Shown: positions 23,413-32,956, counted from the first letter of the stretch. The stretch: 46,714 nucleotides of DNA from Actinomycetes bacterium (GCA_025360585.1 JANYBW010000076.1:1-46714); one strand, 5' to 3'. The notes: generated by a model from the letters alone, not told the origin. Numbers and translations are program-made.

Positions 23413-26400
23413 TTGCAACGCGCAGGCGAGTTGACTGGTTGGCCTCGATCTGGAGGCTTTGATGGGCAATTCGCAATCGTGGCCCGGTACTCGGTCACAT
23501 CCCGGATCAACGTTCGCATACTGTTGGCCGGAGTGGCGCGCCCGGTTCGATCCCGTTTACTCATCGCAATGGTGTTCGCCCTAACGACGTTGGGCACCAT
23601 TGCAGTTCCGGCCGACACTTCAGCTTCGGCATCGAGACGCGCAACTGCGGTACACCGCAACCCGGCCGTGGCGCCTCCAGGATTCCAGGCGATTGCCGCA
23701 TTGAGCGGTTTGAACCAACCGGTAGCCGCGTCGTTCGCGAGTGACGGTCGGGTCTTCATTGCAGAAAAGCCGGGAATCGTTAAGGTTTTCGCATCGATGA
23801 ACGCGCCAGCACCGTCCGTCTTGGTCGATCTGCAAACTGAGGTGTACTCATTTTTAGATCACGGACTCCTCGGCATGGCCCTCGATCCAGGGTTTCCGAG
23901 CCAGCCGTACATCTACCTTCTTTTTAATCGCGACTCACTCACTCCCGGCGGGCCAGTGCCGTTTTGGAACGACGCCTGCCCCGTCACCGAAGGTTGTGTT
24001 CACTACTCGCGGCTCGTGCGCTATCAAATCAGCACCAATGGGACCAGTACAACGGCCGGAGCTCGCACAGTGCTCGCCGACGATTGGTGTGAACAATTCG
24101 GATCACACGGAATCGGCGGAATCGCCTTTGGCGCCGACGGCATGTTGTACACGGGAGGTGGCGACGGCGCCGCGTATACGTCGCCCGATTGGGGCCAATT
24201 CGGAATCCCGACCAAGAATCCGTGTGGAGATCCGCCCGGCGGAGCTGGCACCGCACTCACCACCCCAACCAGCGAAGGCGGCTCGCTGCGGAGCCAAGAC
24301 GCCCGTACGACGCAAGACCCGACCGGCCTAAGCGGAGCAATCATCCGCATTGATCCCACGACGGGGTTTGGATCGCCCGGCAACCCCTTCGCGGCGAGCC
24401 CCGACGCGAACCAGCGGCGGATTCTCGCGTACGGGATTCGCAATCCGTATCGAATCGCGATGCGCCCAGGAACCAATGAGTTGTACGTCGGCGATGTGGG
24501 CTGGAACTACGGCGACGAGATCGATCGCATTGCAAACGGCGCCGCGGCGGGCAATACCAATTTTGGCTGGCCGTGTTACGAAGGAAGCCAAGTGTTGCCG
24601 GCGTGGCTTGGGCTCAATGCCAATCTGTGCACATCGCTGTATTCCGCTACGGGCACGAACGCCGCGATCAATCCCGCGTACGAGTATCTGCACTCCGGCC
24701 AAGTGGTCGCCGGCGAACCGTGTCCGAGCGGCGCGAGCGCATTGTCTGGGCTCGCGTTTGCGACAGCCGGTTCGTACCCTGCGCGTTACAACGGCGGCTT
24801 GTTCTTTTCGGATTACACCCGCCAATGCATCTGGTTTGCGCCCGCGGACGGTACCGGCCGTCCCGATTTTTCGCAACGCGAATTGTTCATGCAAACCATC
24901 AATCATTACCCCGTAGATCTTCAGGTTGGTCCGGGTGGTGATCTGTACTACGTCGACGTTGTCACCGGCGAGCTCATGCGCATTCGTTACGCACCCGGGA
25001 ATCAAAGCCCTGTTGCGGCGTTCACACTTGATCACACAATCGGTAATGCGCCACTTTCGATTCATGCGGACGCTTCGGGTTCGACTGATGCTGATCCCGG
25101 CGACACGGCCACGCTCCAATTTGCCTGGGACCTCGACGGTGACGGCAACTACAACGACGCGACCGGACAAGTAATCAGTACAACATTCGCCACGATCGGC
25201 GTCCATCCGATTGGGCTAATGGTCACCGATGCGCTCGGAGCTGCCGCGACGATTACCCACAATGTTTTCGTCGGCGACGCGCCGCTGCCGACGATTACGG
25301 CGCCGCTGACGACAACCAACTGGGGTTCAGGTGAGCAGATCTCGTTCAGCGGGCAAGCGACCGATCCTCAGGACGGCGCGGTCGCACCATCGCAGCTGAA
25401 ATGGGACATCCAGCTTCATCATTGCGACACGCTCGGGCATTGTCACGCCCATCACATCCAAACGATCAACGGAGTCGACCACGGTAGCTTCATCGCGCCC
25501 GATCACGCATTTCCCGCGTACCTCGATATCGCCCTCACCGCCACCGATTCGGATGGCATCACCAACACTGTGACGCAACGCATCGATCCCCGCACCACAA
25601 CACTCCAGATCCGCACATCGCCTCCTGGGCTCAGCCTGTTACTCGACACGGATACGGTGCGAGACGGCCAGACCACGACCTTGATTGCGAGCTCACAGCA
25701 TGTTGTGAGCTCGCCGCAATCGGTGACCGCATGGGGTTCCGACTGGACCTTCGATCATTGGTCCGACGGTGCCACGACTGCGCATGTCGTGTCGTTTGCT
25801 ACCTCGGCAACGATTCAAGCGGTCTATCGATCCGCTCGCCCAGCGCGGTACCGAATCATCGGCTCGGACGGCGCCACGTTGAGCTTTGGGATTGGTGCGA
25901 AACGCATCGCTTCCGGGACCGTCGCAAATTTCACGGCCGTTTCCGGTGCGTCGACACCATCGGCAACCGGTTGGTGGCGGGTGGATGGGCAGGGCCGCGT
26001 CGTCATCGGCGGCCGGGCCCATCACTACGGCGATCTCCGCAATGTTCAGCTACACCAACCGGTTGCCGGGATGATCGCCACGCCCAGTGGCCGCGGCTAT
26101 TTGCTCGTGGCAACCGACGGTGGCATTTTTGCATTCGGCGACGCGCGCTTTCGCGGTTCACTGGGCGCTCGGCATTTACGGCAACCAATTGTCGCGGCAG
26201 CCATGACGAAAACAGGCCGTGGATACTGGCTATTTGCTGCCGACGGCGGCGTGTTCAGCTTTGGCGACGCGCGCTTTCACGGGTCCCTCGCCAGCCGACA
26301 TATTCGGTCTCCGATTGTTGCGGGCGGATCAACCACGAGCGGGCGCGGCTATTGGTTGCTATCGAGCGACGGTGCCGTGCGTGCGTTCGGCGGCGCTCAA

Positions 26401-26583
26401 CATTACTCCGGACACATTCATCTCCGCCACAGTTCGGCGGTCGCGATCCTGGCAACCCCAACGGGAAACGGCTACTGGGTCCTGGATCGAGCGGGCCGAA
26501 TCCACAGCTTCGGCGATGCACCAGCGTTAGGTGGAGCGCCAAATTTGCATCACTCGATGGCCGCCATCGCACTGACTCGTTAA
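23413..26583 (+). CDS. Large secreted glucose/sorbosone-dehydrogenase-like beta-propeller protein with PKD and repeat domains
   Basis: 1056 residues from TTG 23413 (AAGGA just upstream) or 1034 from GTG 23479. A signal helix (LLIAMVFALTTLGTIAV, about 50-67) leads to a PQQ-type GSDH beta-propeller: HGLLGMALDPGF, LSGAIIRIDP, YGIRNPYRIAMRPGTNELYV, GDVGWNYGDEIDR, NFGWPCYEG. A PKD-like domain (about 530-615), an InlB-B-like segment (about 735-815; WTFDHWSDGA) and four C-terminal repeats of GRGYWL..DGG.FAFGDA type follow. The C-terminal repeats are common in actinobacterial secreted proteins. Sugar oxidation, adhesion or both are possible; no membrane anchor is seen. The gene ends at dispersed repeat copy A. 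Confidence 0.85.
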   Translation: MQRAGELTGWPRSGGFDGQFAIVARYSVTSRINVRILLAGVARPVRSRLLIAMVFALTTLGTIAVPADTSASASRRATAVHRNPAVAPPGFQAIAALSGLNQPVAASFASDGRVFIAEKPGIVKVFASMNAPAPSVLVDLQTEVYSFLDHGLLGMALDPGFPSQPYIYLLFNRDSLTPGGPVPFWNDACPVTEGCVHYSRLVRYQISTNGTSTTAGARTVLADDWCEQFGSHGIGGIAFGADGMLYTGGGDGAAYTSPDWGQFGIPTKNPCGDPPGGAGTALTTPTSEGGSLRSQDARTTQDPTGLSGAIIRIDPTTGFGSPGNPFAASPDANQRRILAYGIRNPYRIAMRPGTNELYVGDVGWNYGDEIDRIANGAAAGNTNFGWPCYEGSQVLPAWLGLNANLCTSLYSATGTNAAINPAYEYLHSGQVVAGEPCPSGASALSGLAFATAGSYPARYNGGLFFSDYTRQCIWFAPADGTGRPDFSQRELFMQTINHYPVDLQVGPGGDLYYVDVVTGELMRIRYAPGNQSPVAAFTLDHTIGNAPLSIHADASGSTDADPGDTATLQFAWDLDGDGNYNDATGQVISTTFATIGVHPIGLMVTDALGAAATITHNVFVGDAPLPTITAPLTTTNWGSGEQISFSGQATDPQDGAVAPSQLKWDIQLHHCDTLGHCHAHHIQTINGVDHGSFIAPDHAFPAYLDIALTATDSDGITNTVTQRIDPRTTTLQIRTSPPGLSLLLDTDTVRDGQTTTLIASSQHVVSSPQSVTAWGSDWTFDHWSDGATTAHVVSFATSATIQAVYRSARPARYRIIGSDGATLSFGIGAKRIASGTVANFTAVSGASTPSATGWWRVDGQGRVVIGGRAHHYGDLRNVQLHQPVAGMIATPSGRGYLLVATDGGIFAFGDARFRGSLGARHLRQPIVAAAMTKTGRGYWLFAADGGVFSFGDARFHGSLASRHIRSPIVAGGSTTSGRGYWLLSSDGAVRAFGGAQHYSGHIHLRHSSAVAILATPTGNGYWVLDRAGRIHSFGDAPALGGAPNLHHSMAAIALTR

Positions 26584-26729
26584 GTAGGCGCGCGATAGGT
26601 GAGCAGTAATCCGATGCAAGAATCCTGTTTCGGCGCTCTCGTCGCTGCGCTCCAGGGCCGCTCGGGCCGCGGGCGGCTCCGCGCTTCGTCGAGATCAGCC
26701 AGAACCCGTCGCCTTTTGGCGCGCCCTCT
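26581..26729 (+). repeat. Dispersed stop-anchored repeat, copy A (full form)
   Basis: It begins at the TAA stop of the beta-propeller gene. Its 5' module (26581-26631, TAAG through GATAGGTGA, GTAATCCGATGCAAGAATCC and TGTTTC) matches copies B and D almost base for base. A GC-rich middle (26632-26706) starts with a block shared with copy D. The 3' module (26707-26729) contains the hairpin CGCC-TTTT-GGCG and is shared with copy B. This is the only copy with all three parts inside the window. Confidence 0.85.
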
Positions 26730-26762
26730 CAGCAAGTACGCAGCAAGAAATGACCCAACGGC

Positions 26763-27503
26763 TTGAGCAGTTGCACACTGCGTGCACAAACCTCTAGCTT
26801 GCGCGCCATCGCTACCGACATCGAATCCCTCAGCGCCTCCGAAGCTGCTCGCGCGCCGGCGACCCCTGCCGCGACAACCGCCGCGACAACCGCCGCGACC
26901 ACCGCCGGGACCACCGCCACCGCCGATGGGCGCAGCGCGCGATCGCAACGCACGCGCGACGCAGTAGTGGACGCGCTGCTTTCATTGCTGGAGTCCGGCA
27001 ATATTCGCCCCACAGCACGCGAGATCGCAGACGAAGCAGGCACTTCATTGCGATCGGTGTACGTACACTTCGATGACCTCGAAGATTTATTCTGCGCGGC
27101 CTCGCAACGCCAAGGCGAACGCATTCGCTCAATCGTCGCCGCGATCGCCGAGGGGCCATTCGAACCCCGGCTCGCGGCGTTCGTAGCCCAACGGCAGGCA
27201 GTGTGGGAAACGACGAGATTTATTCGCACGGCCGCCGCACTGCAAGAGCCGTTTTCTCCCGCGCTCGCCACAATCATGGCGGCGACACGCGCCGCAGCCC
27301 TTGCCGAGGTCGCGAAACTATTCGCGCCCGAGCTCGCGGGGCTCGGCGTCGAGGATCGGGCCGCAACGCTCAGCGCGTGCGACGCGTTGAGCTCGGGGCC
27401 CGTTTGGGATCACTGGCGATTTCACCAGCGTCACAGCATCGCCATGAGTGCACAGATTCTCAGCACCGGCCTGCGCTCGCTGTTGGGCCGCACATTCGCA
27501 TGA
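26763..27503 (+). CDS. TetR/AcrR-family transcriptional regulator
   Basis: Up to 246 residues. The start is unclear (TTG 26763 or TTG 26799; no in-frame ATG/GTG before the DNA-binding part), and no clear ribosome site is seen. A 50-residue low-complexity Ala/Thr lead precedes helix one (RSQRTRDAVVDALLSLLESG) and the TetR helix-turn-helix (TAREIADEAGTSLRSVYVHFDDLEDLF). The rest is an all-helical ligand domain. The stop overlaps the permease ATG (ATGA), so it is cotranscribed with the transporter and probably controls it in response to the transported compound. Confidence 0.85.
   Translation: MSSCTLRAQTSSLRAIATDIESLSASEAARAPATPAATTAATTAATTAGTTATADGRSARSQRTRDAVVDALLSLLESGNIRPTAREIADEAGTSLRSVYVHFDDLEDLFCAASQRQGERIRSIVAAIAEGPFEPRLAAFVAQRQAVWETTRFIRTAAALQEPFSPALATIMAATRAAALAEVAKLFAPELAGLGVEDRAATLSACDALSSGPVWDHWRFHQRHSIAMSAQILSTGLRSLLGRTFA
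26868..26915 (+). repeat. 12-bp tandem repeat in the TetR N-terminal linker
   Basis: GCCGCGACAACC occurs twice exactly, followed by two diverged copies (GCCGCGACCACC, GCCGGGACCACC). The product is the AATTAATTAATTAGTT tract. It lies before the DNA-binding domain and keeps the frame whatever the copy number. Confidence 0.85.
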
Positions 27504-29671
27504 ATCGCATCCGCACTTTCAGCAACAATCCCATTGTCCCGTTTGCAGTTTGCATGTTGCTGGTTTCGGCCGCGCATCTGTCGTCGCCGCTCAACGCCTC
27601 CGGCCCGTTGCCATCGCTCGGATCAATGTTGCAAGGCGTTGTACTTGGCCTCATCTTTTCGCCAATCGCCGTCGGCATCGTGCTCATCTATCGCAGTTCG
27701 CGAGCGATCAACTTCGCGCAGGCCGCGATCGGCCTCGTTCCCGCGACTTTCGCGTCGCTATTGGTCATCGTGTGGCATTGGAACTATTGGTTCTGCATGA
27801 TCATTGGGCTGCTCGCGGCGATTTTGGTTGGAGCCATCGTCGAGTTTGCGTTCGTACGCCGGTTCTTCGATGCTCCCCGCCTCATCGTCACTGTGGTGAC
27901 CATCGGCATCGCACAAATCTTGTTGTTCCTCAATATCGAAATCAACAATTTGTTCAGCACAAGCCGTGGCGCAACCAACGGATCAGAACTGCCGAAACCA
28001 ATCGGTTTGAAATTTGGAATTGGCACCACAAACTTCGATGGCCACGATGTCATGCCCATGATCGTGGTGCCGATTCTGTTTGCGGCACTCGCCGTGTTTT
28101 TGCGCAAGAGTTCGTTTGGTCAGGGAGTTCGGGCCGCGGCCGAACGCAGCGACCGTGCCGCGCTCCTCGGCATTCCGGTACGTCGGCTGCAGATGATGGT
28201 GTGGATCATCGCGACGGTGCTCTCGTACTTCTCGATGCTGCTCTACGCGGGCCGGTATCAGCTACCGCGTGCGGTACCGCTGGGCCCCGAAACCTTGCTC
28301 ATCGCCTTGGCGGCCGCGCACATTTCGCGATTCGAGAAACTCCCGACGGTCGTCGCTACCACGATCGGCCTTTCGATTTTCAACAACACCATGTTGCTGG
28401 AGTGGGAGCCTATTCAACGCGATTTTGCTTTGGCGGTAGTGGTCATCACCGCGATCTATGTCGTGCGCGATCGCAGCACAACGCGAGTCGCGGCCGGGAG
28501 CGTTTCCAGCTGGCAGGCTACGAGAGAAGTTCGCAAAGTTCCCCAAGAACTCACCTCGCTCGGTCAAGTCCGCGGCGCACGGTGGGGTTTGGCCGCCATC
28601 CTGTTCGCATTCGTGACGAGCGCGCCGTTTTGGCTGCCACCCTCGAAGGTATTTCTGGCGATCACGATCGGAATCTTTGCAATCATTGGCGTTTCGCTCG
28701 TGATCTTGACTGGCTGGGCCGGGCAAGTGAGCCTGGGGCACATGGCCGTGGCATCGGTTGCCTCGACCGCCGCAGCAATCGCGACGACTCGCTACGGCAC
28801 CGATATCACGATCGCTTTGCTCATCGCAGCACTCGTCGGCGCGGCGTTTTTGGTGGCAATCGGTTTGCCGGCCTTGCGCTCCTCTGGGTTGTCGTTGGGT
28901 ATCACGACGCTCGCCGCAACCTTGGCCGTCGGGTACCTCATCAACCCAGTCTGGGCTCCGTGGTTCTACAAGAAATACCTTCCCATCTTCGACGGCAATA
29001 CCCAACGCCCCACGCTGTTTGGGGCCCACGTTCTCACCTCTGATATCAACTTCTACTTCTTCGTTTTCGCGGTGCTGATCGCGACCATTGTGATGGCCAA
29101 GGGCCTACGCCGATCGCGCGCCGGTCGTGCGCTCATCGCACTGCGAGAGAATGATCGCGCGGCAATGTCGTACGGCATCAGCGGCACCGGCTCCAAGATC
29201 ATGGGCCTGGCATTTTCCGGTGCGTTCGTCGGTTTGGGAGGCGCGCTTCTGGTGTTTTTGCAAAACGATATTTTCTTCACCCAATTCAATTTCGATAAGG
29301 GATTACAGGTCTTTTCGATTGTCGTCGTGGGAGGCCTGGGGTCTATCGGCGGAGCAGTGTCCGGCGCGGTTTACTACCAACTCGTCACGTATTTCCTTCC
29401 CGGCGAATGGGCGTTTTTTGCGACTGGCTTCGGCTTGTTCATTGTCCTGTGGCTGGTGCCCGGAGGCTTTGGCGCCGCGGCGGGCGATCTTCGCAACATG
29501 GCGTTGCGCAGTTACGCGACCAAACACGGAATACGCGTCCCCAGTTTGTTGGCGGACACGCGAGTCGAGACCGCATTTGTCGCCACCGACGAAATGATCT
29601 CGGCCGTCGCGGACGCGACTGATCTCTCGGATGATCAAATCCGCGAAGCCGAAGCTGAGGTGCAGCCGTGA
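27500..29671 (+). CDS. Fused branched-chain-type ABC permease (LivH-LivM)
   Basis: 723 residues from ATG 27500. The first half (about 35-325) is LivH-like: GVVLGLIFSPIAVGIVLIYRSSRAINFAQ, FGQGVRAAAERSDRAALLGI. The second half (about 350-640) is LivM-like: GWAGQVSLGHMA, GYLINPVW, RALIALRENDRAAMSYGI, GLGGALLVF, VVVGGLGSIGGAVSGA. A 70-residue cytoplasmic tail follows. The usual system has separate permease subunits; here both are joined. It would import amino acids, amides or other small acids with the ATPases of the next gene. It overlaps the regulator (ATGA) and the next gene (GTGA). Confidence 0.9.
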   Translation: MNRIRTFSNNPIVPFAVCMLLVSAAHLSSPLNASGPLPSLGSMLQGVVLGLIFSPIAVGIVLIYRSSRAINFAQAAIGLVPATFASLLVIVWHWNYWFCMIIGLLAAILVGAIVEFAFVRRFFDAPRLIVTVVTIGIAQILLFLNIEINNLFSTSRGATNGSELPKPIGLKFGIGTTNFDGHDVMPMIVVPILFAALAVFLRKSSFGQGVRAAAERSDRAALLGIPVRRLQMMVWIIATVLSYFSMLLYAGRYQLPRAVPLGPETLLIALAAAHISRFEKLPTVVATTIGLSIFNNTMLLEWEPIQRDFALAVVVITAIYVVRDRSTTRVAAGSVSSWQATREVRKVPQELTSLGQVRGARWGLAAILFAFVTSAPFWLPPSKVFLAITIGIFAIIGVSLVILTGWAGQVSLGHMAVASVASTAAAIATTRYGTDITIALLIAALVGAAFLVAIGLPALRSSGLSLGITTLAATLAVGYLINPVWAPWFYKKYLPIFDGNTQRPTLFGAHVLTSDINFYFFVFAVLIATIVMAKGLRRSRAGRALIALRENDRAAMSYGISGTGSKIMGLAFSGAFVGLGGALLVFLQNDIFFTQFNFDKGLQVFSIVVVGGLGSIGGAVSGAVYYQLVTYFLPGEWAFFATGFGLFIVLWLVPGGFGAAAGDLRNMALRSYATKHGIRVPSLLADTRVETAFVATDEMISAVADATDLSDDQIREAEAEVQP

Positions 29672-32600
29672 AAGCGTTCGGTATCGATTTCGGGTCCATC
29701 AAACCCGGCAAGCCGAGGTCACCCCGCAAGTATCTCGCGGACGCGTCGCACGGTTATCCTTTGTTTCCACTCATCACGCTGTTCGGGCTCAACGCAGTTG
29801 ATGAACTCGATCGTCAAGTATTTGGCATCCTCACTCCGAACATCCGGGACCATTTTCATTTGAGCGACGGTCAAATCACTGCGTTAGTGATGTTCACACT
29901 CATCGGTGGGCTGCTGCTCGAGATTCCGCTCGGCTACTACTCAGATCGGTTGCCGCGCGTTCGCATCGCGATCGCGGGCGCGGCGATTTGGGCCGCGTTC
30001 GGGTTTGGAACCGGTTTGAGCCAAACCGTACTGATGCTCGTGTTAATGCGCATCGGAGCGGGCATGGGCCGTGCGGTCGTGTCGCCTACCCACAATTCAC
30101 TCATCGCGGATTTCTATCCTCTCGAAGCGCGCACCGACGCGTACGGTCTGCATCGCCTAGCGGATCCGGTCGGAGAATTTGTCGGCGCCGCCGCCGGAGG
30201 GCTCATTGCTCACATCTGGGGTTGGCGCTGGCCGTTCATCGTGTTCGTGTTGCCAACCGCCGTCTTTGTCGTGGTCGGCACCCGATTGCGCGATCCGCAA
30301 CGCGGTCACTTCGAACGAGCGGCTGGCGGAGCGACCGAAGAGGTCACGGGCACCGACGACATCCCTCCGAGCTTTGCGGAGTCGGTTCGTATCTTGTGGA
30401 ACGTTGGCGCGTTGCGCCGTATTTGGTACGCGTTACCGTTTATTGCGGGATCGCTGCTCGGTTTCGGCATCTTGGCGAACCTGTACTACGACCGTATTTT
30501 TCATCTCAACGAACTCAACCGCGCCTTCATCTCGGGCGCGGGCGCTCCCCTCGCCGCGATCGGTCTCACCATTGGTATTCCCCTCGCCGCCCGATTGATG
30601 CTCCAAGATCCCGGTATCGGGTTACGGCTCGTCGCAGCAATCGGTGTCCTGATCGGTGGCGGGTTCGTCGTATTCGCGTTCGCGCCGTCGGTTTGGGTCG
30701 CGGTTGCCGCGTCACTCTTCACTCGGTTCGTTGGCGCCTTGGTATTGCCATCCGTGTTCGCAGCATTGTCGCTCGCGATTCCACCCAAAGTTCGTTCGTT
30801 GGGCTTCGCAATGGCATCGCTGTTCGTGCTCCCCGGCTTGTTGCTCGTATTGATCGCCAGCCTTATCGGGCAATCCGCCGGACTCCGCTGGGGCATGGCG
30901 TTCATGGCTCCGGTGTTCATCGTCGGAGCCGCGCTCATCGCGACTGCAGGCAAGTACATCAAGTCCGATATCAATCGTGTGTGGACGGCAACCGCGGTGC
31001 AAGCTGAGGCGCTGTACGAACGCCGCCAGGGTCGCTCAAAGTTGTTGATCGTGCGCAACGTGGATGTGCACTACGACAAAGTGCAAGTGCTCTTCGGCGT
31101 GAACTTCGAAATCGATGAAGGCGAAGTCGTCGCGCTGCTCGGAACCAACGGTGCGGGGAAATCGACGCTGCTCAAAGCAATCTGCGGGATTGTCGAAGCA
31201 ACCAACGGGGCAATCGTCTTCGATGGCCGCGACGCCACGTATACGCCACCGAACGAAACTGCGGCCCGCGGTGTTGTGCTCATGCCGGGAGGCCAAGCAA
31301 CGTTCCCTGGGCTCACAGTCGCCGAGAATCTGCGGCTCGCAGGCTGGACCCAACGTCGCGACCATCTGAGCGTGAACGCAGCGACGGATAGAGTGCTGGA
31401 ACTCTTTCCCATTCTCAACGATCGAATGCACGAACCCGCGGGGAATCTCTCCGGCGGTCAACAACAAATGCTCGGGCTCGGCATGGCGTTCATCATGAAA
31501 CCGCGCCTCTTGATGATCGACGAGCTCTCCCTCGGCCTCGCGCCCACAATCGTGGAACAACTGCTCGGCATCGTCGCGGAGATTGCCGCGACCGGCACCA
31601 CAATCATCTTGGTAGAACAGTCCGTAAACCTCGCACTCGAACTCGCACAAACCGCGTACTTCATGGAAAAAGGCGAGATCCGTTTCAACGGCCCAACGCG
31701 TGAGCTTCTGGATCGCCCCGACATTTTGCGTTCCGTGTTTTTAGAAGGCGCCGCAACCGTAGCGAAACCCGCATCCGAGCACCCCGCCGTCGAGCATCTG
31801 GTAGTCGAGAGCCTGGTAGTCGAGAGCCTGGTAGTCGAGCATCCGGCAGTCGAGCATCCGGCAGTCGAGCATCTGGCAGTCCAGAGTCTGGCCGTCATCG
31901 CTGCGGAACCCGGTGACCGAACCAACGGTGTTGCTGTGGCTGGGCCGAGCGACAACCCTCCATCATTCGCCGAACGCTTGATCGTGGCCGGAGTTTCGAA
32001 GCGATTCGGCGGGCTCCAAGCCCTCGACGATGTGCACTGCACGATCGGTGGGGGCGAAATCGTTGGATTCTTAGGACCAAACGGTGCCGGAAAAACAACC
32101 CTCTTCGATGCCATCAATGGCTTCCTCGAACTCGATGGCGGCCGTATCACGCTGATCGACCACGAAAACAAAAAACACCACGACCTCGCAGAGCTCACCC
32201 CACCACGCCGTTCTTGGCTCGGCCTCGGGCGATCGTTCCAAGACGGTCGGCTCTTTCCCAACCTCACAGTGGCCGAAACCCTCACGACGGCGTTGGAACG
32301 CGTGGTGACGTGGCGCAGTCCAATCGCTTCGGCATTGTGGTTGCCGATGGTTTCCAAATCAGAAGCCAAACTCAACGTGCGCGTTGATGAATTACTTGAC
32401 CTCATGGGCATCGGCGACTTCCGCGACAAGCTCATGCGCGAGCTCTCAACCGGCAGCAAACGCATCGTTGATTTGGCGTGTGTCATGGCCCATCAACCAT
32501 CGGTGTTACTCCTCGATGAGCCGAGCTCCGGAATCGCCCAACGCGAAGCCGAAGCACTCGGCCCGCTGTTACAACGCATCCGGGAACAAACCGGAGCGAG

Positions 32601-32787
32601 CTTGATGATCGTGGAACACGATGTGCCGCTATTGCTATCGGTCGCTGATCGCATGGTCGCGATGGATCTCGGGCGGATCGTCACCACGGGCACACCAAAC
32701 GATGTGGTGAACGATCCAAGGGTCGTCGCCGCGTATCTCGGCAAGTCAAGCGCCGCCGTCGGCAGATCAGGAACGCTCAACACCTAA
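29668..32787 (+). CDS. Triple fusion: MFS transporter + LivF-like ATPase + LivG-like ATPase
   Basis: 1039 residues from GTG 29668 (GTGA overlap). Residues 1-435 are a complete MFS-type permease (GYYSDRLPRVRIAIAGAA is the loop 2-3 motif; about twelve helices). Residues 450-700 are a LivF-type ABC ATPase: Walker A GTNGAGKST near 492, LSGGQQQ near 594, Walker B LLMIDE near 614. Residues 703-742 are a pentapeptide repeat linker. Residues 770-1030 are a LivG-type ATPase: GPNGAGKTT near 803, FQDGRLF, a changed signature LSTGSKR near 925, LLLDEP near 946 and IVEHDV. The ATPases should power the preceding permease. Why an MFS domain is attached is unknown. The reading frame is continuous with no sign of a frameshift. 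Confidence 0.88.
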   Translation: MKAFGIDFGSIKPGKPRSPRKYLADASHGYPLFPLITLFGLNAVDELDRQVFGILTPNIRDHFHLSDGQITALVMFTLIGGLLLEIPLGYYSDRLPRVRIAIAGAAIWAAFGFGTGLSQTVLMLVLMRIGAGMGRAVVSPTHNSLIADFYPLEARTDAYGLHRLADPVGEFVGAAAGGLIAHIWGWRWPFIVFVLPTAVFVVVGTRLRDPQRGHFERAAGGATEEVTGTDDIPPSFAESVRILWNVGALRRIWYALPFIAGSLLGFGILANLYYDRIFHLNELNRAFISGAGAPLAAIGLTIGIPLAARLMLQDPGIGLRLVAAIGVLIGGGFVVFAFAPSVWVAVAASLFTRFVGALVLPSVFAALSLAIPPKVRSLGFAMASLFVLPGLLLVLIASLIGQSAGLRWGMAFMAPVFIVGAALIATAGKYIKSDINRVWTATAVQAEALYERRQGRSKLLIVRNVDVHYDKVQVLFGVNFEIDEGEVVALLGTNGAGKSTLLKAICGIVEATNGAIVFDGRDATYTPPNETAARGVVLMPGGQATFPGLTVAENLRLAGWTQRRDHLSVNAATDRVLELFPILNDRMHEPAGNLSGGQQQMLGLGMAFIMKPRLLMIDELSLGLAPTIVEQLLGIVAEIAATGTTIILVEQSVNLALELAQTAYFMEKGEIRFNGPTRELLDRPDILRSVFLEGAATVAKPASEHPAVEHLVVESLVVESLVVEHPAVEHPAVEHLAVQSLAVIAAEPGDRTNGVAVAGPSDNPPSFAERLIVAGVSKRFGGLQALDDVHCTIGGGEIVGFLGPNGAGKTTLFDAINGFLELDGGRITLIDHENKKHHDLAELTPPRRSWLGLGRSFQDGRLFPNLTVAETLTTALERVVTWRSPIASALWLPMVSKSEAKLNVRVDELLDLMGIGDFRDKLMRELSTGSKRIVDLACVMAHQPSVLLLDEPSSGIAQREAEALGPLLQRIREQTGASLMIVEHDVPLLLSVADRMVAMDLGRIVTTGTPNDVVNDPRVVAAYLGKSSAAVGRSGTLNT
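31774..31893 (+). repeat. 15-bp tandem repeat, eight copies, in the linker between two ATPase domains
   Basis: Units of the type GTCGAGCATCCGGCA run from 31774 to 31893 and encode SEHPA, VEHLV, VESLV (twice), VEHPA (twice), VEHLA and VQSLA. They lie exactly between the LivF-like and LivG-like domains. The repeat may set the reach between the two ATPases, and unit number could vary. Confidence 0.9.
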
Positions 32788-32870
32788 GAACGCGCGGCGA
32801 TAGACGAGAGGTAATCCGATGCAAGAATCCTGTTTCCCGCCACAATCCGTCGCCCTTTGGCGCGCCCTCT
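32785..32870 (+). repeat. Dispersed stop-anchored repeat, copy B (short middle)
   Basis: It starts at the TAA of the triple-fusion gene. The 5' module (32785-32836) and the 3' hairpin module (32848-32870, CGCC-CTTT-GGCG then CGCCCTCT) match copy A, but the GC-rich middle is reduced to 11 bases. It lies between the transporter operon and its binding-protein gene, 87 bases before the latter's ATG. Confidence 0.85.
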
Positions 32871-32913
32871 AAACCGTATTCGTAGTAGAACTTCATTCGC
32901 GTCCCATCCCCAT

Positions 32914-32941
32914 ATTTCGACCCAAACATTTCGACCCAAAC
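32914..32941 (+). repeat. 14-bp perfect direct repeat before the binding-protein gene
   Basis: ATTTCGACCCAAAC occurs at 32914-32927 and 32928-32941, directly ahead of the GGGGGGAA ribosome site. It could be a regulator site or a recent duplication in the leader. Confidence 0.7.
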
Positions 32942-32956
32942 ATTCCGGGGGGAATC

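Noticed and set aside
27448-29043. 531-codon plus-strand open frame
   Set aside because: Out-of-frame shadow of the LivH-LivM permease with Arg/His-rich, domain-free product.
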